Of a stretch of DNA of 64,000 nt, positions 57,701 through 64,000 are shown piece by piece. This DNA comes from Litsea cubeba (taxonomy: Eukaryota > Streptophyta > Magnoliopsida > Laurales > Lauraceae). A program made the translations under genes and the position numbers. The notes under the pieces were generated by a model. The model ran no database searches and had not been told where the DNA came from. It worked only from the letters and a program-made list of their open reading frames with translations. The DNA lies in assembly GCA_012931725.1 (NCBI GenBank), contig CM022944.1, positions 108,801,366 to 108,865,365 of the forward strand, given 5' to 3'. How positions within the stretch are numbered: position 1 is the first letter of the stretch; each line of letters starts with the position of its first letter.

Positions 57701-60700
57701 ATCATTACAACAAATTATTTTGAGTTTGGATGTATCCCAATTGCTCTTGGTTTGAACTTTGAATGTTTTTGGCACTCAGCAGATCGAGTGATTTCCACTG
57801 TAATCTTTTATTGTGCGTTAATATTATTCTTAGATGGAAAGCTGGAAAAACAGTATTCCCCAATTGTAAATTACATTGCCGTAGTATATCTCGAAAGCTC
57901 AGTGGAACACAGAACCATCTATTCTGCCAAAATATTCAAACGGACCTGAGATTTCAGATACATCCAATTGCAACCATAATTAGCTGCAAAAGTTTACAAC
58001 AAGAAACCTTCAATGTAAAATTTCCAATTGATACAAACTACAGCATGTTCTGCATTAAATATGCTGACTTACCAAGTGATTTACACCACAATCAGGTCGA
58101 AGTTCAAGAACAGAGTTAATAAAATCTTTTCCATACTTAGCAATAAATTGCTTGCAAACATCCTGGAGTTCAGGTATATCTGCACATCTTGGCGATGCAT
58201 ATATGACACTAGTTATTGCTTCCTTCAAGTCGATAGGGCAGTTCCTGAAGAAAGATGAGAAAACTCAATCAAAGGCAGATCCATAGTGCCAACTGCCACT
58301 TCAGATAAAATACCAATAAACATTGGAACTCTAAAGCCAAATACAGTTCCATATAAAATGTACAAAAATAAAAAATAAAAAAAAAAACTCCCAAAGAAGA
58401 ATCATAACAATATTTTGAGGCACCACTAAGAAGCTAACATGCCACGAAAGAGGCAAATTAAGTAGGAGAGGCCAAAATACCTCAAGATACCAAAGATACA
58501 ACACAACATTAAATAGGAAGCGTTTTAGCCTTATTGATACATATGCATATACCATATCAGGGTACGTTCATTTTTATTTCTGTTCAAAGGGTGGGACAGG
58601 AAGCATGATTGTCAAAGCAAGCAATGGATATAGCAATCCTACATAGACCAAAAGCTTGCTTCATGACATTCGTTATCAAATGATAAGTTCATAATCTATG
58701 ACGCTCAAATATGACATGGATATGGCAAGGACACGTTGTTTACACGGCAGGGATATGGATTTTACACATAAAAAGTGAAGTATCAGATACGATATGACAG
58801 ATGTCATTTGTGTGTGTTTGCGTGTGTTTTTTTCTAATCTGTATTGTGAAATTTTGACTTATGGCCATAAATGAATGGGCTTGAATAAACTTTACACAAA
58901 GAATGGAATATGTAAAGCATGTGAGATTATAACCTGGATAATGAATTTATACATACTTCCGTGAATTTATACATACTTCTGTGACTCGATAATTGGCAAG
59001 CCTCCTGCAATGAGCTCACAGTACAATTCAACAAAACTATATGCTGCTACTGTCTTCTCCTCTTTGAAAAAACTCTCAACCTGATAATGCAGAGCGAAAA
59101 AACGGTTGAACTATTAGCTGTTCAGATGAACTGTGCAAGCATCATTTTGGTTTAGTTATACAAATTCAGACGACCCTCTTCAATTAAAGATGGGAAAAAG
59201 GGGAACACATACCAGATAGTGCTATCAGAGGGCTGAGCTGTCCACTGGGCCTTTTGGCCAGCCCACTCACTTTGTCCTGGACTTGAAAATATTTTTTAGG
59301 CCCCAGGCCAGACTGTGGTTCTAGTTCTATACAGGCCCTAGCAAATAGATTCTTCTTCTTTTTTTTTTGGGTCTGGTAAATACTAACGCACACCCACACA
59401 CACACACAAACAGAATCCCTTTATCCATAAGCACCTGTGGAGAGGGAGGCGCCTCACCACTGAGCTACTTGTGGATTGGCCAATTAGGTGCCTTACAAAT
59501 AGAATCAACACATTTAGGTCAGTTAATATCATTCTAAGTTAGATTACTATAATCTAGTAGCAATCATTGTCCTTTTGAATTCTTAATCATCTAAATACTG
59601 TACATCATACTATATACACAATAAGGATTCAGAACAGCTCCAACGTTCATCCTAGTTGCCTGTTCACTGTTCAGTGGCCTTAAAAGGGGATGATTGAAAT
59701 TAAAATAGATAATAGTCCACATTCAACTAATTAAATCCTTCTTTTTTGGGGTCCATTTCAATTTATTCGTCAAAATGCTACAGCCCAACAACACATTTCC
59801 AAAAGACAACGTACTCTAAAGCCTAAAGCATTTACTTTGCCCAACAAACTGGACGTGTGGAACAGATCTCAGTGATCAAAATCATAGATATAGCAGGCAA
59901 CGGTGTTTTAGAGATTAAAAAAAAAAAAAAAATTTCTCCCTGTCAAATAATCCTAACCATCCGATTAGGTCCACTAAATGGGGGGTGCCATTTGTTGAAA
60001 TTCTCAATTTCAACTAGCCATTTGATCTAAGAGATATTGGTGCATTTCCATTTGCCATGATAAGGCTCAGCATACCAATGGACCATAAGTTGAAAGGAGG
60101 GGCCCCTAGAACCATCGAATAGTGAAATAAAAATGAAAAGCCATTTCCTTTGATCAATCTCTGTAATGCACCATATTACAATTGCAGGACAAGCAGAGGG
60201 TCACCCAATTAAGGAAAGAGGCTCCAGTAGACCTGGAAAAGAAGACAGTAATCTTTGACTGACAAGACCTTAAAACTGGAGAAAATTGGGATCAAATTCA
60301 AACCATATCTTTGGTGAAAAAGAGGAGGGTGGGTGGCAAAACTATCAAATCCTGGATCTGGTCAAAATAAATGACGACAAAAGCCAAAAGATCATGAGAA
60401 AACAAAAATCAAATGCCAAATCAATTAAGGAACTATCTCCAAAGTGTGTCAACTGCACTTATTTCGACCATGGACCATCAGATAGGAGGTCCCACTGTGT
60501 ACTTCATATTTCTTCATATAATCCAAATCTCATACTGATTGAATGACCACAGTAACCATTAGCCAAGTATTATCCTGAACTAACAGTCCTTTTTGCAAGC
60601 CCTTGATTTGATGCCTACATATCATCCAACCAAGATCAAATCAAGCCCTATGCAATATGTTCACAGTGCAAGCAGGTCGGCCCCACATCGCCTTGTTCAT

Positions 60701-61210
60701 GATCACTGTTCCATATCAATACCCAACAGAAGACAGTAATTCTAATCAAGTAGATCCAAAAAAATACAAAAAAAGACTCAATTTTGAAGCTGTAGGTCTT
60801 TTAAATACAAACCCGGATTCGCGCATTCTGCTCCTGGCCAGCCTGAAGAAGCTGAGCCAATTCCCTCTTCATCTGCTTCAACTGCTCTTCCTTCTTCTGC
60901 TTAAGCAGCTTTATACGCGCTGCAGCGAGCTTCAGAGACGTCTTGCTGTATCATACAAAAGAAAACCCATAAAGACCAATCAAATAGAACAAGGGAAAAA
61001 AAAACCCAACACCTCAAATCAAGCCCTAGAAACAAGAAATCAAAACCAACCACCAATTCAACTAAGTCTCAATGAAGAAACCCAACAATCTAAAGATCTA
61101 GACATTGCCTTTTGCCATATACATATAATATCATATCAAAGTAATGAAATCAAGGGTATTGGGGGAGATTGGGATTACCATTTAGCGGCTTTAAAGCTCT
61201 TGGACAGCAT
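54786..61210 (-). CDS. IST1-like ESCRT regulator (Regulator of Vps4 activity in the MVB pathway), two compensating frameshifts
   Basis: IST1 proteins are ESCRT-III-like and modulate the Vps4 ATPase during multivesicular-body sorting on endosomes. Coding exons (minus): 61210-61179, 60945-60813, 59080-58977, 58244-58073, 57640-57500, 57422-57197 and 56701-54786, all GT-AG with phases that join. The predicted length is about 907 residues. The IST1 domain (about residues 8-180) reads SKSFKAAKCKTSLKLAAARIK, then VESFFKEEKTVAAYSFVELYCELI, ECPID-type KNCPIDLKEAITSVIYASPRC, LELRPDCGVNHL and SSRTPDAETKIKILSMIAQE. A long Ser-rich disordered tail with an Ala patch (from about 300) ends in KLPDYDTLAAQFKALRTNQR, the plant-family C-terminus. 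In the last exon a 4-base A run (55443-55446, plus strand) has one base too many and a G run (55335-55338) one too few. Between them the frame is shifted, so the strict frame stops at 55389. Confidence 0.9.
58695..58805. repeat. Second copy of the 21121-21240 dispersed repeat
   Basis: Shares ggcaggga.a.g.attttaca followed by taaaaagtgaagtatc. Located in IST1 intron 3. Confidence 0.6.
58942..58981. repeat. 20-bp tandem duplication at a splice donor
   Basis: tgaatttatacatacttccg and tgaatttatacatacttctg are adjacent. On the minus strand each contains AA|GTATGT, so the donor of IST1 exon 3 exists twice, 20 bases apart. Use of the distal copy would shift the frame. Confidence 0.85.
59400..59480 (-). 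mobile_element. Possible tRNA-head SINE remnant
   Basis: The minus strand reads agtagctcagtggtgaggcg, a tRNA-like A box, within IST1 intron 2. No B box or tail could be assigned. Confidence 0.35.
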
Positions 61211-62787
61211 TTCTGGGGTGAATTCTGCAGAGGTATCTCTTCCTCTGCTTCTGAAGAAGAAAAAGATACGAGCTTTGGAAGCTTTACCGTGTTTTTGCTT
61301 TGGAAACTACTCAATCTCTTTCTCTCCCGATTGGATTTTGGATCTTTTTCGATGAAGATGAAAGCAAACGACGGAAATTTCTTTGGTTCCAGAATCTCAA
61401 AAAGAAAAAGAAGAACTTTGGCTGGCAATTACCCTGCAACTAAGATGGTTATACGAATCAGCAATCCAACATGTTTTTTAATACCAGAAAAGGTCCACGC
61501 TGGACTTCCCTGTTGACCTACTCAGTGTGGGCCCATCCTTATTTGATTTTCACACGCTTGAATTAATTCATGTCAATCTTATCTAACTAAAATAAAAATA
61601 CATTATTGAATTGATCAATGCAATTATTTGATCTTAAGACTAAGTATATTTTTTTTATAGATTTAGAGCTATTGTTAATACCTGTTTTAGATTATCAGAT
61701 TATCGGCCTCATGATGTTTCCATATATTGATTTGGATTTGGATTTGAAAACTTCCTAATTGTAATGAATTTGGATTTGGATATTAACAAATTAATTTAAA
61801 ATTTACTGTAATTGAATTAACTTACCACCTTTGGATTGATAAATGCATTCATTCATGGTCTAAAACAAATACATTTATTTTCCAATAGACAGCTACAATC
61901 ACTACTAGATTCAACTCATCATGTCAGAACATATAGGGATCTGAATTGGGTTTAGATCTGAAAATTTTGCAGTCCTATGGATTAAGCTGAACCCCATGGA
62001 CATGGAGTAGGATCAAGAAGTTGAGGCATAAAGATCGTGGTAAGATGATAAGATAAGCATGGACTTCTCTATCATTGGGTCATGACAATTTTGGCAGGAC
62101 CCTTAATCTAGGTTAAGACCTTTTATTTTTATTTTGGAACATGATGGACATAAATTAAGTGGGACCAACACATTTATTCTATACTTTAAAAGTTGCAGTC
62201 CAATTAAATGTATTGATGCTTTTACTCTGCTTGTTAATGGTTTACACGTCTCAATGGAGTAAAGGCTGCATCAGACTCAAACTTTGGACTTGGTGTCTAC
62301 TTAAAAACTGGCTGATATGTTAAACAGGGTTGAGTGTTGATCCTTGATTAGTTGACACCTACCTACAAAGTTAAAATAGCAGGCCTTGATTGTCTCTGCT
62401 TTCTTATCTTTCCATGCCAACATGTGTTGTTGACGGCTCTTTTAACTTTCATCTGATGGGCCATCAACAACAATTTTAGATTTTGAAATATGTGGTGTTG
62501 TGGGGATCTTTTCACCTGTGGAACAATGGTACAGGGAAAACAAGTCGGTGCCTTTGTCATGGCCACGTCAGTTTCTTTTCATCCCATGATCTCATGATCT
62601 AAGGATCTGACCAATTTTACACCCATTGAATTTTTATTCGTTATTGAATTGAATCTAAAAAAAAATTACAGTAACATTAAAATTTAAGTCAGAAAAAAAT
62701 ATCTTCACACAGGTCAAGTCACATGAGGATCATTTTCTTCCTTCTTTCTTTCTTTTTTTGTTAAATAAAAAAGATGATTATGAACTA
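61211..62787. other. IST1 5' leader/promoter side and intergenic DNA
   Basis: The first part (to about 61450) should be the IST1 leader on the minus strand. Overlapping plus-strand frames at 60657-61516 are shadows of the exons. Beyond 61520 the DNA is AT-rich and no gene was recognised. Confidence 0.45.
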
Positions 62788-63867
62788 GGGGGTGTTTGGA
62801 TAACTACATAATATAATATCAATAAGTTTAAATATTGTAAGATTTCATTATCATATAATAAAATAGTATCATATTATTATATAGTGTCACTTATGGTGTT
62901 TAGCAATTTTTACAAATTTCAATATACCTTTGAAGTGTTTGACAATTTATAAAAAAAAAACTCACAAGATGATATACTAAATAAAAAACGGAATGAAAGT
63001 AATCAATTGACCCAATGCAGGACCCATTAATTAGTAATCACAAGTGTTAATAATCATGGTAGGACCCACTATTGTTAAAAAATCACATGATTAAATGTTA
63101 AAACCTTGAGATCCAAGCAATACTGTTTGATTAAAGTAGGTCCACCAAATGTTGATAGCCATAGTGTAATACATCTAATGGTGATTATCACAAATGAGCC
63201 TATCTGTTTTTTTTTTTTGTAAAACCTTATCTAATGCCAAGCATCATTGATGAATCTATCTATGAGAAATTATTATGGGACCCATTTGATATTTGTAGTC
63301 ATACTACCACAATGGGAGCTATCAAATAGTGGGACCAATTTAATGATGACAAACGTCTAACTACAATCACACAATTCAATTTTGGTAATTAATTAGAAAC
63401 CTAGCTAATTTTGATAGTATGGGACCCACCTAATGTTGGTTATCGTGATGAAGGGTTTCTAGTGTGACATCAATAAGACCCTCATAATATTGATAATTAA
63501 AAATGGCCATGTAATTGTGATATGGTTATAGGACCCCACATTAAATTTGTAAGTATTGTGGGGCCAATGTAATATTAGGATTCATAGTTGCAATGAAGAT
63601 CATTAAATGTTAAAACTTATAGTGAGCCACTATAATTAATAGTTGCCCGTGAGTTCTTTCTAAATAAAAATATATTTTGTAACAAAAGATTATCTTATAC
63701 AACATATCCTTGAATAATGTAATATGGAGGTTTTTAGAAGAAAGAAAGATACTGTAATATACTTTCTAAGTTATCCAAACACCTCATTTTTTGGTGCATA
63801 GATTATATTCTAAACTAGCATATAATATGAAAAAATCTCTTGAAATATTTTGTTTCCAAACACCCCC
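62788..63867. mobile_element. PIF/Harbinger-like element (1,080 bp), TSD CTA
   Basis: The 12-bp ends gggggtgtttgg are inverted copies flanked by the trinucleotide cta on both sides (62785-62787 and 63868-63870). A second inverted match, aggtgtttggataactt, ends near 63783, suggesting nested or rearranged ends. The interior has recurring 'gggaccca..taatg' phrases and no transposase. Confidence 0.65.
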
Positions 63868-64000
63868 CTAACTCTCTTCCTTAATTCGAGATTAAAAGCA
63901 GTGGCAATTACCAAAAAGAAAATCCAAATCTAACATCAAAACAGTCCTCACAATCTTGGTTTTGCGTGAGACCCACCATGGATACTTGTTGGGTGGTTTG

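Overview
The window is plant nuclear DNA, AT-rich and gene-poor. Three GT-AG intron-containing or plant-typical genes are recognisable: a translation release factor eRF3, a Dof zinc-finger transcription factor (a plant-specific family) and an IST1-like ESCRT regulator. Nearly everything else is transposon-derived: RTE and L1 LINEs, an Au SINE, a TRIM, solo LTRs and many non-autonomous hAT and Mutator-like elements. The species cannot be fixed from sequence alone; a woody, large-intron angiosperm (possibly a magnoliid) would fit, but that is a guess.

Layout. 1-3038: AT-rich DNA, a possible minus-strand leader exon near the left edge and a small LINE tail. 3039-15000 (+): the 3' two thirds of eRF3 in ten coding exons, with a 6.6-kb intron packed with elements. 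A probable 3'UTR intron of 6.5 kb (15041-21497) holds an L1 LINE that was itself hit by a 1.7-kb hAT element. 22-38 kb: intergenic, with a complete 611-bp TRIM, several hAT/Mutator MITEs, tandem duplications and decayed RTE LINEs. 38509-39166 (-): Dof gene. 40-54 kb: intergenic, with a hAT element at 45.1 kb and an RTE LINE (48.7-53.2 kb) opened by three later insertions: a hAT-like element, a TIR element carrying a beta-amylase gene fragment, and a 780-bp solo LTR. 54786-61210 (-): IST1-like gene in seven coding exons. 61.2-64 kb: intergenic with a PIF/Harbinger-like element.

The three genes are unrelated housekeeping or regulatory genes with no sign of a shared pathway. All three carry single-base indels in short homopolymer runs (eRF3 one, Dof one, IST1 a compensating pair). 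This suggests residual long-read consensus error more than three independent pseudogenes.

I found no clear undescribed gene system. The most interesting items are the gene-fragment-carrying TIR element at 50131-51694, the insertion order that can be read from target-site duplications, and the short GGCGGA-ended element family.
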